Shown here: positions 15,961-25,703 of the stretch, piece by piece
Layout of the letters: every line of letters starts with the position of its first letter
Position numbering within the stretch: the first letter of the stretch is position 1
Assembly: GCA_002452335.1 (NCBI GenBank)
Contig: DKFJ01000010.1
Span: forward strand, 387,559-451,558
Source of the DNA: Deferribacteraceae bacterium UBA6799
Lineage (GTDB): Bacteria; Chrysiogenota; Deferribacteres; Deferribacterales; Geovibrionaceae
Length of the DNA: 64,000 nucleotides
Reading direction: 5' to 3'
Translations under genes and position numbers: made by a program
Notes under the pieces: generated by a model
Seen by the model: the letters and a program-made list of their open reading frames with translations, nothing else
Database searches by the model: none
What the model was told of the DNA's origin: nothing

Positions 15961-16344
15961 CTCAAATATTGCTTAACATCAAAATTCTGAACAAAAGTGT
16001 ATAAAATGTTAATCAAAAATAATCTATAATTTAATAGATATATTCTATCGATAAAATTAAATAAAATATAGATTTGTGTTTTGTTATTTTGCTTATGAAT
16101 AATGCTTATGGCTTATTATAGAAAAAAGTAATAGCATAAAATGGCGTATTCAGATACTTATAAGCAGTTGTATTCAATAAATCCTAACTCTGATAGTGCC
16201 GCTTAGTCATAGGATTTCACTATCTATCGTTATCGATGCTATAGGGATGATATCTGGATGCTGATATGAGGTGTTGTGATCATAATTTTAGAACATGAAA
16301 AGTTAACTCAGGTTTTCTCTTGTTTTCTCTGCGGAGAACAAAAA
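15961..16344. other. AT-rich intergenic region without a gene
   Basis: The longest non-coding stretch in the window. No open frame with a ribosome site and no tRNA-like fold was seen. It holds a small repeat cluster at 16090-16117 (TGCTTATG twice, then GCTTATT) and several short AT dyads such as ATAGA-TATAT-TCTAT. I saw no DnaA-box cluster and no convincing dif site. Its right end merges into the xerD promoter. A small RNA cannot be excluded. Confidence 0.5.
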
Positions 16345-16373
16345 TTGAAATACTCCTCTTATGAGTGTATAAA
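16345..16373 (+). promoter_or_regulatory. Promoter of the xerD-recO operon
   Basis: TTGAAA (16345-16350), 17 bp, TATAAA (16368-16373). The TTG start codon of the recombinase is about 35 bases downstream. Confidence 0.5.
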
Positions 16374-16407
16374 TCATTATGACCTATTTTAACTTATAAG
16401 GGCGAAA

Positions 16408-17295
16408 TTGGATAACGAAAAACTGATCTTTAATTTTAAAGCATGGCTGAAGCACGAACAGGGACATTCTGACAATACCGTGTCAGCCTATATCTCAGAT
16501 ATATCATCATTCGGTGAGTTCTTCTCCAAACCTCTGGCGGAAGCCGCCGCTGTGGATCTGGTCAGCTATATGGCGCAGATGCGAAAGGACGGCTACAGCA
16601 TAGAAACTGTTCTGAGGAGACTCTCCGGAATATCATCATTCTACGATTTTCTGATAATAGAGCGGGTGATAAAGACAAATCAGGTGGGCTACATCACCAA
16701 ACCGTCCAAATGGGACAAACTGCCTGTTTTTCTTAATTTTGATGAGGTTGAAAAACTTCTGGACGCTCCGGATTCCGGCGACAATCTCGGTTACAGGGAC
16801 AGACTGATCTTCGAGACGCTGTATTCGTCAGGCATGCGCATCAGCGAGCTGGTGGGGCTGAAAGTGACGGATATCGACCTGCCCAGAGGCGTTATCAAGG
16901 TGACGGGAAAGGGCGGCAAGCAGAGGTTTGTTCCTCTGTATTCCACTCTGGCGGATAAGCTGAACGGATATCTTACTATCAGGCACGAATATTTTGTAAA
17001 AGGACGTGATGAGGGCTGGCTTTTTCTGAGCAGAAACGGTAAAAGACTGAACAGGGAGTATATCTTCATGATGGTTAAAAAATATTGCCTGAAGGCGGGT
17101 ATAGACAAAAATGTTTCTCCGCACACGCTTCGCCATTCATTCGCAACCCATCTGCTGACCAACGGAGCTGATCTGCGCACCATTCAGATCTTTCTGGGGC
17201 ACAGCGATCTGTCAACCACCCAGAGATATACCCACGTCACCGATGATAAATCGAGGAACGTGCTTTTAAACTGTCACCCGAGGTTCAGAAGATGA
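16408..17295 (+). CDS. xerD: XerC/XerD-type tyrosine recombinase
   Basis: 295 residues: an N-terminal SAM-like core-binding domain (about 1-90) and a catalytic domain with the full active-site set R144, K168, H239, R242, H265 and nucleophile Y274 (in TTQRYTHV). Length and motifs are those of the chromosome dimer resolution recombinases, which act at dif with FtsK. The start is TTG 16408 behind AAGGG. It heads a housekeeping operon and overlaps the next gene as ATGA. Nothing nearby suggests that it is the integrase of a mobile element. XerC versus XerD cannot be settled from one copy. Confidence 0.9.
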   Translation: MDNEKLIFNFKAWLKHEQGHSDNTVSAYISDISSFGEFFSKPLAEAAAVDLVSYMAQMRKDGYSIETVLRRLSGISSFYDFLIIERVIKTNQVGYITKPSKWDKLPVFLNFDEVEKLLDAPDSGDNLGYRDRLIFETLYSSGMRISELVGLKVTDIDLPRGVIKVTGKGGKQRFVPLYSTLADKLNGYLTIRHEYFVKGRDEGWLFLSRNGKRLNREYIFMMVKKYCLKAGIDKNVSPHTLRHSFATHLLTNGADLRTIQIFLGHSDLSTTQRYTHVTDDKSRNVLLNCHPRFRR

Positions 17296-19946
17296 GGCGC
17301 ATAGCCGTAACACACAAAAATCCGGATTTTGACGCTGTCGCCAGCGCATATGCCGCTTACAGGCTCTATGGGCTGGACGCTGTGATCACATCATCATCCT
17401 ATGAGCCGCCGGTAAGGGAATATATCGATTCGCTGGAGTTTGAGTTTCCGATAATCAACATGAAAGAGAAAGAGATAGAGACTCTCGAAAAACCCGAGCT
17501 TCTGGTTATCACCGACTGCAAGCTGAAGGACAGGCTGGGAGCTCTCGCATATCTCGTGGACACAGCGGAAAAGAAGATAATATTCGACCATCACCCCACC
17601 CACGGGCAGGATATAGAAGCCGACGAGATGAATGTCAGAGAGATAGGCGCCACCACGACCATACTTGTGGAGAAACTGATAGAACAGGATATCTTTCTGA
17701 ATCCTGACGAGGCGACTTTTCTGATGACCGGCATATATGAAGATACCGGCATGATGACCTTCGAGGGGACTACCGTGGCGGATATGCAGGCTGCGGCTTG
17801 GCTTCTTTCCAAAGGCGCTAATCTCCAGACGGTGAGCGACTTTGTAAAGCGGGATCTCAGCCGTGAGCATGTTTTCATCCTGAACGAACTGCTGACAAAT
17901 ATGAACACGATAAATATCGGTCCGGTCAAAATAGGCGTATCAAACGCCAGCAATGACAAATATATAGAAGATATCTCCGATCTGGCTCACAAGATAATGG
18001 ATATAGAGACTCTGGACGCTCTCTTCATCCTTGTGCGCACAGGGGACAGGATAATTCTGGTGGGCAGAAGCAGGACAGACCATGTGGACGCTTCCGAGAT
18101 AGCCGCCGCTTTCGGCGGAGGCGGGCATTACACAGCCGCCAGCGCCGTTATCAAGGATGAGACCCTCCACGAGTGCGTGGGCAAACTGGAGCTGATTCTT
18201 CAGGACGTGGTGAAACCAGTCAAGACAGCGAAGGATATAATGAATTCCCCGGTGAAAACTGTCAGGCAGACAGCCACTTTCTCTGAGGCGATAGATATAT
18301 TTATGAAGAATAATCTGAACATGATGCCCGTGGTTAAGGATGATATCCCCGTGGGTCTGGTGTCCAGAAGAGATATACTGCACGGGCTGAAACACGGGCT
18401 GAACGATGAGCCTGTGAGCTCCATCATGCAGGTGGAGTTCGAATCGATACATCCGGACACTCCCTATTATATGGTGGAGGAGGTCATGCTCAGCCGAAGC
18501 TGCAAGATGGTGATAGTCACCGACAACGGCAGGCTGGCAGGTGTCATCACCCGCACGGATCTTTTGCGGCTCATACACGAAGAAATTTCAAAAATGCCCA
18601 GATATTCTGACGGCAGGCTGATAAAATCAGACAGTAAAAAATATAAGAATATCGCAAGCCAGATAGACAGCATACTTCCGGCAAGGGTTGTCACCACTCT
18701 GAAAGAGATAGGCGCAATGGCGGACGAGCTGGGATACAGATGCTATATGGTGGGCGGTGTCGTCAGGGACATTCTGCTTAGAAAATCCAATGAAGATATA
18801 GACATAGTAGTGGAGGGCAGCGCTCCTGACTTCGCCAGAAAATTTGCCGACAGATCAGGCGCCAGAGCCGCTATCCATGCCAAGTTCAAGACTGCCGTGG
18901 TGATTTTTCCGGACGGGTTCCGTGTGGATTTTGCCACCAGCAGGACGGAATATTACACTTTTCCGGCGTCTGCGCCCACTGTGGAGGACGCTTCTATAAA
19001 AAACGATCTCTTCCGCCGTGATTTCTCCATAAACGCTATGGCGGTTAAGCTGAACAGGAAGGAATACGGTACTCTGCTGGACTTTTTCGGCGGACAGCGG
19101 GATATTAACGATAAAAAGATAAGGGTGCTTCACTCACTCAGCTTTGTGGATGATCCTTCCAGAGCTCTGCGTGCCGTCAGGTTCGCAGTTAGGTTCGATT
19201 TTATGATAGGTCCGCATACGGACAGATTGTTCCGCCATGCGGTCAGCCTGAACCTTTTTGACAGGGTTGTCGGTCAGCGTATGTTTCAGGAACTGAAATA
19301 TATCATGAGCGAGAACAATTACAGGAAAGCGCTGAAAATGATGCGTAAATATGATCTGATGAAGTTCTTTCACAAAAGCCTGATTGTGGACGAGGTGAAG
19401 GAACAGCTCTTTGAAAATCTGGAATATATCATGGACTGGTATATTTTTCAGTTTCAGGAGGAGATCGAGGAATATATGCCCAGAATGGCGGTATTATTTC
19501 ATGATCTGGATAAAGACGCCGTGGCGGAGGTTATGGGGCGTTTTCAGCTTGACGATAAAAAAGCCGAGGAGCTCACAGAGTGCTTTAGGCTGGTGAAGGA
19601 TATAACCGCCGGTCTGAAACGCAGACCGGAGATAAAACCGTCCGGGTTCACGACCAATTTCGACAAACTGTCCGTTCCGTGCGCTCTGGCTGTTTCCGCT
19701 CTGATAGGCGAAGATTTTGAGGAGAGGGTGAAGGAATATTTCATTACCTACCGCAATGTTAAGCCTCTGATAAACGGTGATGATATGAAAAAAGCGGGCA
19801 TAGAGCCCAGGATCATATATTCAAAAATTCTGAAGGCGGTTAAAGATGCCGCCATAGACGGAAGATGCGCAGACTGGGACAGCCAGATGAGGCTGGCAAA
19901 AGAACTATCAGAAAAGCTGGTGAAAGATGATAAAAAGAACGGTTGA
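17292..19946 (+). CDS. DHH phosphoesterase-CBS-tRNA nucleotidyltransferase (CCA/A-adding) fusion
   Basis: 884 residues in three modules. Residues 1 to about 305 are a DHH/DHHA1 domain: DFDAVASAYAAYRL near 12-25, DHHPTH at 99-104, GGGGHYTAAS near 280, as in NrnA/RecJ-type oligonucleotide hydrolases. About 310-435 is a CBS pair (AKDIMNSPVKTV; EEVMLSRSCKMVIVTD). From about 470 there is a class II polymerase-beta-type nucleotidyltransferase: YMVGGVVRDILL, NEDIDIVVEG, and RRDFSINAMAV with an HD-like helical end. This fused architecture is known for A-adding or CCA-adding enzymes in several lineages. Adding versus trimming of tRNA 3' ends by one protein is the likely theme. CCA or A specificity cannot be told by eye. 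Confidence 0.9.
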   Translation: MRRIAVTHKNPDFDAVASAYAAYRLYGLDAVITSSSYEPPVREYIDSLEFEFPIINMKEKEIETLEKPELLVITDCKLKDRLGALAYLVDTAEKKIIFDHHPTHGQDIEADEMNVREIGATTTILVEKLIEQDIFLNPDEATFLMTGIYEDTGMMTFEGTTVADMQAAAWLLSKGANLQTVSDFVKRDLSREHVFILNELLTNMNTINIGPVKIGVSNASNDKYIEDISDLAHKIMDIETLDALFILVRTGDRIILVGRSRTDHVDASEIAAAFGGGGHYTAASAVIKDETLHECVGKLELILQDVVKPVKTAKDIMNSPVKTVRQTATFSEAIDIFMKNNLNMMPVVKDDIPVGLVSRRDILHGLKHGLNDEPVSSIMQVEFESIHPDTPYYMVEEVMLSRSCKMVIVTDNGRLAGVITRTDLLRLIHEEISKMPRYSDGRLIKSDSKKYKNIASQIDSILPARVVTTLKEIGAMADELGYRCYMVGGVVRDILLRKSNEDIDIVVEGSAPDFARKFADRSGARAAIHAKFKTAVVIFPDGFRVDFATSRTEYYTFPASAPTVEDASIKNDLFRRDFSINAMAVKLNRKEYGTLLDFFGGQRDINDKKIRVLHSLSFVDDPSRALRAVRFAVRFDFMIGPHTDRLFRHAVSLNLFDRVVGQRMFQELKYIMSENNYRKALKMMRKYDLMKFFHKSLIVDEVKEQLFENLEYIMDWYIFQFQEEIEEYMPRMAVLFHDLDKDAVAEVMGRFQLDDKKAEELTECFRLVKDITAGLKRRPEIKPSGFTTNFDKLSVPCALAVSALIGEDFEERVKEYFITYRNVKPLINGDDMKKAGIEPRIIYSKILKAVKDAAIDGRCADWDSQMRLAKELSEKLVKDDKKNG

Positions 19947-20877
19947 AGTATCCAAGATATTGATGCCATTTGTATTAGGAACAAAAGATACTAACCTGAG
20001 AATGTTGAATTCAGAGTTTTCGGTGAAGACCAGCGTCATAGACGGCGTTTTCACCGTGGAGGGGAAGGCGGACGATGTGAGAATGGCGGTGAGCGCCCTC
20101 CAGAACATGATACAGACCGCCTCTGACGGTGTGCTGGACGCTTCCAAGGCGGCGGATATAGTGCGCATGGTGGCGGATAAGAATGACGATGCCTCAGACA
20201 TTATAAAAGATGGTATCCCAGTTGCGGGCAGGGTGAAAAAAGTATGCCCGAAATCCGCCAGACAGAGGGATTATATCAACGCTATCAAGAACAACGACAT
20301 GGTTTTCGGCATAGGTCCGGCTGGCACAGGTAAAACATATCTGGCGATGGCGATGGGAGTTCACTATTTTTTACGCAGAAAATGCAGTAAGATCATACTG
20401 ACACGCCCCGCAGTGGAGGCCGGAGAGAATCTGGGCTTTCTGCCTGGCGATATCAACGACAAGATAAATCCATATCTGCGCCCGCTTTATGACGCCATAT
20501 ACAGCATGATGGACTATGCCAAGGTGGCAAATCTGATAGAGAACGGCGTGATAGAGGTCGCTCCGCTGGCTTTCATGCGCGGACGTACGCTGAACGACGC
20601 TTTTATCATTCTGGATGAGGCGCAGAACACCACAGAGGAGCAGATGAAGATGTTTCTCACACGGATGGGTTTTTCATCCAAGGTGGTTGTGACCGGCGAC
20701 ATAACACAGGTGGACCTGCCCAGCAGCAAGAGCAGCGGGCTGGTGCTGGCCAGAAAGATATTGAAAGATATAGAGGGGATAAAATTCACCCAGTTCACTG
20801 ATAAAGACGTGGTGAGACACCCTCTGGTACAGAAAATAGTAAAAGCATATGATATATATTACGGAGACCAACATTGA
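19927..20877 (+). CDS. phoH: PhoH-family ATPase
   Basis: 316 residues. An N-terminal KH-like segment (about 1-75) precedes the PhoH P-loop domain with Walker A GIGPAGTGKTYLAMA, LTRPAVEAGENLGFLPGD, and Walker B FIILDEAQNTT. PhoH/YbeZ proteins are RNA-associated ATPases working with YbeY in ribosome and rRNA maturation. The next gene is ybeY, which supports the YbeZ role. The start overlaps the end of the preceding gene by 20 bases. Confidence 0.93.
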   Translation: MIKRTVEVSKILMPFVLGTKDTNLRMLNSEFSVKTSVIDGVFTVEGKADDVRMAVSALQNMIQTASDGVLDASKAADIVRMVADKNDDASDIIKDGIPVAGRVKKVCPKSARQRDYINAIKNNDMVFGIGPAGTGKTYLAMAMGVHYFLRRKCSKIILTRPAVEAGENLGFLPGDINDKINPYLRPLYDAIYSMMDYAKVANLIENGVIEVAPLAFMRGRTLNDAFIILDEAQNTTEEQMKMFLTRMGFSSKVVVTGDITQVDLPSSKSSGLVLARKILKDIEGIKFTQFTDKDVVRHPLVQKIVKAYDIYYGDQH

Positions 20878-21329
20878 AAACTGACATACTTATAGCGGAC
20901 GAAATGGATAGCGGGCTCAGCCCGGAGCTTTTTCAGCAGGCGGCAGAAGCTGTTATGGCGGAGCTGGACACTTCTTTTGAGGAGTGCGAGATATCGCTGA
21001 TGATATGTTCCGATGAAGAGATCAAGAACCTGAACAAGGTCTACAGAGAGAAAGACTATGCCACAGACGTTCTGTCTTTTCCCATGTCCGAAGACCCATA
21101 TGAGGAGGGCGGGATGCTGGGCGACATAGTGATATCGCTGGACACAGCCAAAAAACAGGCGGCTGAAGCGGATATCGCTCTGGAGCGGGAGATCAGCTTT
21201 CTGTTCATCCACGGGCTTCTGCATCTGATGGGCTTCGACCACGAGCTGGGCGAGGATGAGGAGAAGGAGATGTTCGATCTTCAGGAAGAAATTTTATCAA
21301 ATCTTGTTAAAGCGGGCAAAGTTGCTTGA
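20874..21329 (+). CDS. ybeY: YbeY endoribonuclease (16S rRNA maturation)
   Basis: 151 residues with the zinc-binding signature HGLLHLMGFDH near residues 107-117, plus the family blocks IKNLNKVYREKDYATDVLSFP and GDIVISLDTAKKQA. YbeY is a single-strand-specific RNase needed for 16S rRNA 3' end processing and 70S quality control. The start is TTG 20874, overlapping the PhoH stop, with GGAG about nine bases upstream. The order phoH-ybeY-corC-era-recO is conserved in many bacteria. Confidence 0.95.
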   Translation: MKTDILIADEMDSGLSPELFQQAAEAVMAELDTSFEECEISLMICSDEEIKNLNKVYREKDYATDVLSFPMSEDPYEEGGMLGDIVISLDTAKKQAAEADIALEREISFLFIHGLLHLMGFDHELGEDEEKEMFDLQEEILSNLVKAGKVA

Positions 21330-21466
21330 TATTGTCCTTGTGTTATGATACATAATGCTATCCTGTTTTATTATAAAACGGGTAGGAATTAACTTTTTTA
21401 AACAGAGGTAATAGTTTACTTAAATGGACTCGTGCAGTTCGTGTCATTATCTTAAGGAGATCTCAG

Positions 21467-22771
21467 GTGAGTGAAGCACTTATTTTTGAGCTCTCCGCCA
21501 TCATTCTCTGTATTTTGCTGTCCGGCATCTTCTCCGGCAGTGAGACAACTCTGACATCTCTCAGCGAGCTTAAAGTACGCCACATGATAGAGGAGAACCC
21601 CAGAGCAAAACCTCTGGAGCTCTGGCTGAACCACCCTAACAAAGTTCTCAATACTATTCTGATAGGAAATAATATCGTAAATATTCTTGCGTCCGTACTG
21701 GCTACCGATTTCACGGCTAAGCTGGTGGGCGATTCCAATATCGCTATGGTTACAGGTATTATGACTATCATGGTGCTCTTCTTCGGAGAGATAACACCTA
21801 AAACCTACGCCAAACACAACGCCGAGAGACTGGCTATTCCGGTTATAAAACTGCTGAAGCTGCCTTATTTCTTCTTTTTCCCTTTTTCATACGGCATCAA
21901 CAGGCTGGTGAAGCTGATGATCATCATCTCCGGCGGAAATCCGGAACGTCATAAGCACAAGCTGACAGAGGACGAGCTGGAATTCTATATCACCGAAAGC
22001 GGAAAAGAGGGCATGCTGGAAGATGTTAAATCCCAGATGCTTCGTAATATATTCGACATCAGCGAAATATATGTGAAAGAGGTTATGGTTCCCAGAACCG
22101 ATATGGTGGCTGTGGAGGTGAGCTCCGAGCCGAAGGAATATCTGGACCGTATCCTCGCCTCCGAGTTTTCCCGTATCCCCGTCTATGAAGACAGCGTGGA
22201 TAAGATAGTGGGCATTCTCTATGTGAAAGACCTTCTGAAATTTGTTCAGGAGGACGGGGTTAATTTCGACCTGAAAAAAGTAATCAGAAAACCCTTCTTC
22301 GTTCCCGAAACGAAGAAGATAGATGCCATGATGGGTGAGTTTCAGAAAAGCAGAAACCACATGGCTGTGGTTATAGACGAATACGGCGGGGTCGCCGGTA
22401 TCGTCACTCTGGAGGATATTCTGGAGGAGATCGTGGGCGAGATCTGGGACGAATACGACACGGAGGAGCAGGAGGTAACCCAGCTTTCCGAGGACAGCTA
22501 TATCGTGGATGTGCGCATGGACATTGACGATTTCTGCGACAAATTCGAGATAGAAAAGACGCACGAAATGGACGAATATGAGACTGTGGGCGGGCTTGTT
22601 TTCGACATCGCCGGAAAGATTCCGGAGGTGGGCGAGGTGTATGAGTTTTCCGATTACAGTTTTAAAATATTGAACAAATTCGAAAGAAGACTTGACAAGG
22701 TGGAGTTAACAAGGCTACACAGAGAGCCTGAAGATAACGAGGAGAACTCCGCCCATGACCAAGCAGTTTAA
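21467..22771 (+). CDS. CNNM/CorC-family transporter-associated protein (hemolysin C-like)
   Basis: 434 residues: an N-terminal DUF21 membrane domain with about four helices (to ~190), a CBS pair (about 205-325; KEVMVPRTDMVAVE, RIPVYEDSVDKIVGILYVKDLL, VVIDEYGGVAGIVTLEDILEEIVGEI) and a C-terminal CorC_HlyC domain (to ~425). Members act in Mg2+ or Co2+ homeostasis, some as Na+-driven Mg2+ exporters. The start is GTG 21467 with AAGGAGA seven bases upstream. The MgtE channel encoded two genes later points to Mg2+ as the common ion. Confidence 0.9.
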   Translation: MSEALIFELSAIILCILLSGIFSGSETTLTSLSELKVRHMIEENPRAKPLELWLNHPNKVLNTILIGNNIVNILASVLATDFTAKLVGDSNIAMVTGIMTIMVLFFGEITPKTYAKHNAERLAIPVIKLLKLPYFFFFPFSYGINRLVKLMIIISGGNPERHKHKLTEDELEFYITESGKEGMLEDVKSQMLRNIFDISEIYVKEVMVPRTDMVAVEVSSEPKEYLDRILASEFSRIPVYEDSVDKIVGILYVKDLLKFVQEDGVNFDLKKVIRKPFFVPETKKIDAMMGEFQKSRNHMAVVIDEYGGVAGIVTLEDILEEIVGEIWDEYDTEEQEVTQLSEDSYIVDVRMDIDDFCDKFEIEKTHEMDEYETVGGLVFDIAGKIPEVGEVYEFSDYSFKILNKFERRLDKVELTRLHREPEDNEENSAHDQAV

Positions 22772-23645
22772 AACAGGTTTCGTAGCGATAGTAGGACGCC
22801 CCAACGTGGGCAAATCGACCCTGCTGAATGCCATTCTGGGCGAAAAGATCGCCATCACTTCATCTAAACCACAGACAACACGGACAAATATTCAGGGGAT
22901 ACTGACCGGTGACGACTATCAGATCATATATATCGACACCCCCGGATATCACAATGCCAAAGACAGTATCAACAAAATGATGGTTCAGCAGGCGAAAGAC
23001 TCGCTGGATAACGCTCATGTGATATATATGCTGGTTCAGCCGGACGAGTTTTTTGGACCCGAGTTGGAGAGTCTGGTGAAGGTTCTGGAAAAGACAGAGG
23101 CTGTTAAGTTTCTGGTGGTAAACAAGGTCGACGGGTTCGCCAGAGAAAAAGTATATGAGGCGGCGAGCCGCTTTTTTCCTAAGCTGGAGTTCAAACAGGT
23201 GCTCCCTGTTTCCGCTCTGAAAGGAAATAACGTGGATAAACTGATAGAGCTGACAGTAGAGGAACTGCCCGAGGGCGACCCTCTCTTTGACGATGAAGAG
23301 ATCACCACTCAGCCGGAAAAACTGCTGATAGCGGAATTCATCCGTGAGCAGGTGTTTAGACAGCTCAAAGACGAGATTCCATATCAAATAATTGTAGAAA
23401 CTGAAAAAATTGAAGACAGAAGCGACAATTTAATGTATATTGCGGCATCTGTCATTGTGAACAGAGAATCACAAAAAGGAATCGTTATCGGAAAAGGCGG
23501 TACTAAACTCAAAGATATCAGTACGGCTGCCCGTGTTTCACTGGAAGCGTTTTTCGGGGTTAAAATTTATCTCGAACTCTATGTGAAAGTGAAAGAAGGC
23601 TGGCAGACTAAAGACGAATATCTGAAATTACAGGGGCTCTATTGA
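22755..23645 (+). CDS. era: GTPase Era
   Basis: 296 residues. G-domain motifs are complete: GRPNVGKST (G1), a T in TTRTNIQG (G2), DTPGYH (G3), NKVD (G4), SALKG (G5). The C-terminal KH domain has IVIGKGGTKLKDISTAAR. Era binds the 3' end of 16S rRNA and checks 30S assembly, fitting the nearby ybeY and phoH. The start overlaps the corC-like gene by 17 bases. Confidence 0.97.
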   Translation: MTKQFKTGFVAIVGRPNVGKSTLLNAILGEKIAITSSKPQTTRTNIQGILTGDDYQIIYIDTPGYHNAKDSINKMMVQQAKDSLDNAHVIYMLVQPDEFFGPELESLVKVLEKTEAVKFLVVNKVDGFAREKVYEAASRFFPKLEFKQVLPVSALKGNNVDKLIELTVEELPEGDPLFDDEEITTQPEKLLIAEFIREQVFRQLKDEIPYQIIVETEKIEDRSDNLMYIAASVIVNRESQKGIVIGKGGTKLKDISTAARVSLEAFFGVKIYLELYVKVKEGWQTKDEYLKLQGLY

Positions 23646-23646
23646 T

Positions 23647-25005
23647 ATGATGAACCAAAGCCTCAAGGTTAAACTTGAGAGTGTAAGAAAACTTATCAGA
23701 AGAAACGCGAGACAGCCGCTGGAAAAGCTGCTGGCAAAACTGCACCCCGCAGATATCGCCGCTATATATAAGAACCTCTCCGATCTGGAGAGGGAGAAGA
23801 TCTGGAACTATATCCCCGACAAATCACTGGTCGCTTCATCAGTTCTTGAGCTGGAAGAGGCCGACATCATAAAATTTTTCGAAGAGAAAGAGAGCAAAGA
23901 CATTCTGCCCATCCTGAACGAGATGGAGACGGATGACGCCGCCGAGATCGTGCGTATGCTGCCGGACGAGATATCCAGCGAGATTCTCAAAGAGTTCAGC
24001 ACCAGCGACATGAGCGAGGTTGAGACCATTCTTTCATACCCCGAATACAGCGCGGGCGGTATCATGAACACAGGTTTCTTCGCCCTGAACGAAGATCTGA
24101 CTGTGAAAGAAGCTACCAAGATGCTGCACAAGGCTGAAGATCTGGAGATGGTTTTCTATCTGTATGTGACCGATGAATCAGGTAAGCTCTCCGGCGTTAT
24201 ATCTCTGCGCCAGCTGATACTCAATCCGCCGGATAAAAAACTTTCTGAGATAATGGCTCGTGAGGTCATTAACGTCCGCACTGACACAGATCAGGAAGAC
24301 GTGGCAAAGATAGTTGAAAAATATGACCTTCTGGCTCTGCCTGTTGTGGACGACGACTTTAAGCTGGTGGGTATCATTACGGTTGACGACGTTATCGATA
24401 TTATCCGTGAAGAGGCTACAGAGGATATCTACCGCATGGCTGGTACATCCGACGATGAGCTTATCTTCGGGCATAATTCATCCAAGATCGCCAAAGTAAG
24501 GCTCCCCTGGCTTCTTATAACATTTTTCGGATCATTGATAAGTGCGTCTGTTGTCAGCTATTTTCAGATAAATATGGATGGATTCGAGCTCCTCGTGCCT
24601 TTTATGCCGGTTATCGCCGCTATGGCTGGAAACGTGGGCTCTCAGTCCGCAACAATCCTGATCCGCGGGGTGGCTCTGGGCAAGATAAACCATAAGGACA
24701 TGCTGAAGGTCACCTTCAAAGAGATGCGTGTCGGCATGATTATAGGTCTGGTGGTGGGCGTACTGCTCGGCACAGTGGGATATATATTCGACAAAAGCAT
24801 AGTAGTGGGGCTTGTGGCGGGCATTGCGATGTTTAACTCATCCACGATCGCCGCCTTCACAGGAACCTTTGTTCCGGCTACGCTTATCAAGATGAACTTT
24901 GACCCTGCTGTGGCTTCCAGCCCGTTTATTTCCATGCTGAACGACATTCTGGGACTCACAGTGTATTTCTCCACAGCCATTCTCCTCTTTAAAGTATTGG
25001 GATGA
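23647..25005 (+). CDS. mgtE: MgtE magnesium channel
   Basis: 452 residues with the canonical three parts: an MgtE_N superhelical domain (about 1-130, PADIAAIYKNLSDLEREKIW), a CBS pair (about 135-260) and a five-helix transmembrane domain beginning near residue 285, with PVIAAMAGNVGSQSATILIRG and the N.S.IAAFTGTFVPA block of the pore. MgtE is a Mg2+-gated Mg2+ import channel of the inner membrane. The first codons are ATGATG; either could start. It is followed by recO with a four-base overlap. Confidence 0.96.
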   Translation: MMNQSLKVKLESVRKLIRRNARQPLEKLLAKLHPADIAAIYKNLSDLEREKIWNYIPDKSLVASSVLELEEADIIKFFEEKESKDILPILNEMETDDAAEIVRMLPDEISSEILKEFSTSDMSEVETILSYPEYSAGGIMNTGFFALNEDLTVKEATKMLHKAEDLEMVFYLYVTDESGKLSGVISLRQLILNPPDKKLSEIMAREVINVRTDTDQEDVAKIVEKYDLLALPVVDDDFKLVGIITVDDVIDIIREEATEDIYRMAGTSDDELIFGHNSSKIAKVRLPWLLITFFGSLISASVVSYFQINMDGFELLVPFMPVIAAMAGNVGSQSATILIRGVALGKINHKDMLKVTFKEMRVGMIIGLVVGVLLGTVGYIFDKSIVVGLVAGIAMFNSSTIAAFTGTFVPATLIKMNFDPAVASSPFISMLNDILGLTVYFSTAILLFKVLG

Positions 25006-25703
25006 GCAGGGAAAGATCCGAAGCCGTTATCTATCGTCTGGTAAAATATTCTGACAGCTCCGCTATCGCCATGGCTTTCAGCCGTGTGTACGGCAAGCTG
25101 AAACTCTTCATACCAAAAGCATATACGAAAAAAGGCGGGGTGATATCCTTCATGCCTGGGATGCTGGATTTTGTAAAAAAGCCAACGGATCTCAGCAGAT
25201 ATTATTCATTCGAGCCGGATACCGCATTTTATAAATATCTGAATAATCATGACATTATCCTTCGTCTTCATCTGATATTCGAGATTTATGACGGGTTGTA
25301 CCACATGGATATGCCCGATGAAAAACTCTATGACCTTATCCTGAAAATGGACGACACCAATTTCCGCAAAATAACCCCCTACATCATCTATTTCATGCTG
25401 AAGCATTCCGGCGTGATGTTCGAGCTGGACGCCTGCGTCAACTGCGCCTCGGACGAAGATCTATACACCGTAACTTCCAGCGGCATATTCTGTTCCGTCT
25501 GCTCGGCTGATCTCAGTCTTACCAGCTGCTGCGATAAGGAATCGTCGTATATTATAAAATGCTTCGGAAACAGCTCTCTCTACCGCAATCTGACAGTGAA
25601 CCGCAAACAGGAGATACAGGTTCTGACGGCTCTTTCCGGCTATGCGGAGCACGTTCTGGAGCGTCCGCTGAAAAGTATAAAAACCGTTTTTGATATAATC
25701 TGA
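25002..25703 (+). CDS. recO: DNA repair protein RecO
   Basis: 233 residues: an N-terminal OB fold (EAVIYRLVKYSDSSAIAMAFSRVYGKLKLFIPKAYTKKG), a helical core, and a zinc-finger-like set C-VNC...FCSVC. RecO loads RecA on SSB-coated DNA with RecR in the RecF pathway. The end of the protein (YAEHVLERPLKSIKTVF) is typical. It is the last gene of the xerD-recO run; no strong terminator follows. Confidence 0.9.
   Translation: MSRERSEAVIYRLVKYSDSSAIAMAFSRVYGKLKLFIPKAYTKKGGVISFMPGMLDFVKKPTDLSRYYSFEPDTAFYKYLNNHDIILRLHLIFEIYDGLYHMDMPDEKLYDLILKMDDTNFRKITPYIIYFMLKHSGVMFELDACVNCASDEDLYTVTSSGIFCSVCSADLSLTSCCDKESSYIIKCFGNSSLYRNLTVNRKQEIQVLTALSGYAEHVLERPLKSIKTVFDII

Noticed and set aside
16090..16117. TGCTTATG repeats as replication iterons or origin
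   Set aside because: Only two full copies, no DnaA-box cluster, and no replication gene nearby.
16408..17295. Tyrosine recombinase as the integrase of a mobile element
   Set aside because: It heads a housekeeping operon with ATGA coupling, has XerD length, and no attachment repeats, tRNA or phage genes are near.
21362..21382. CCTGTTTTAT/ATAAAACGGG dyad after ybeY as a terminator
   Set aside because: AT-rich stem with almost no loop and a mismatch; T residues are too far downstream. Left undecided.
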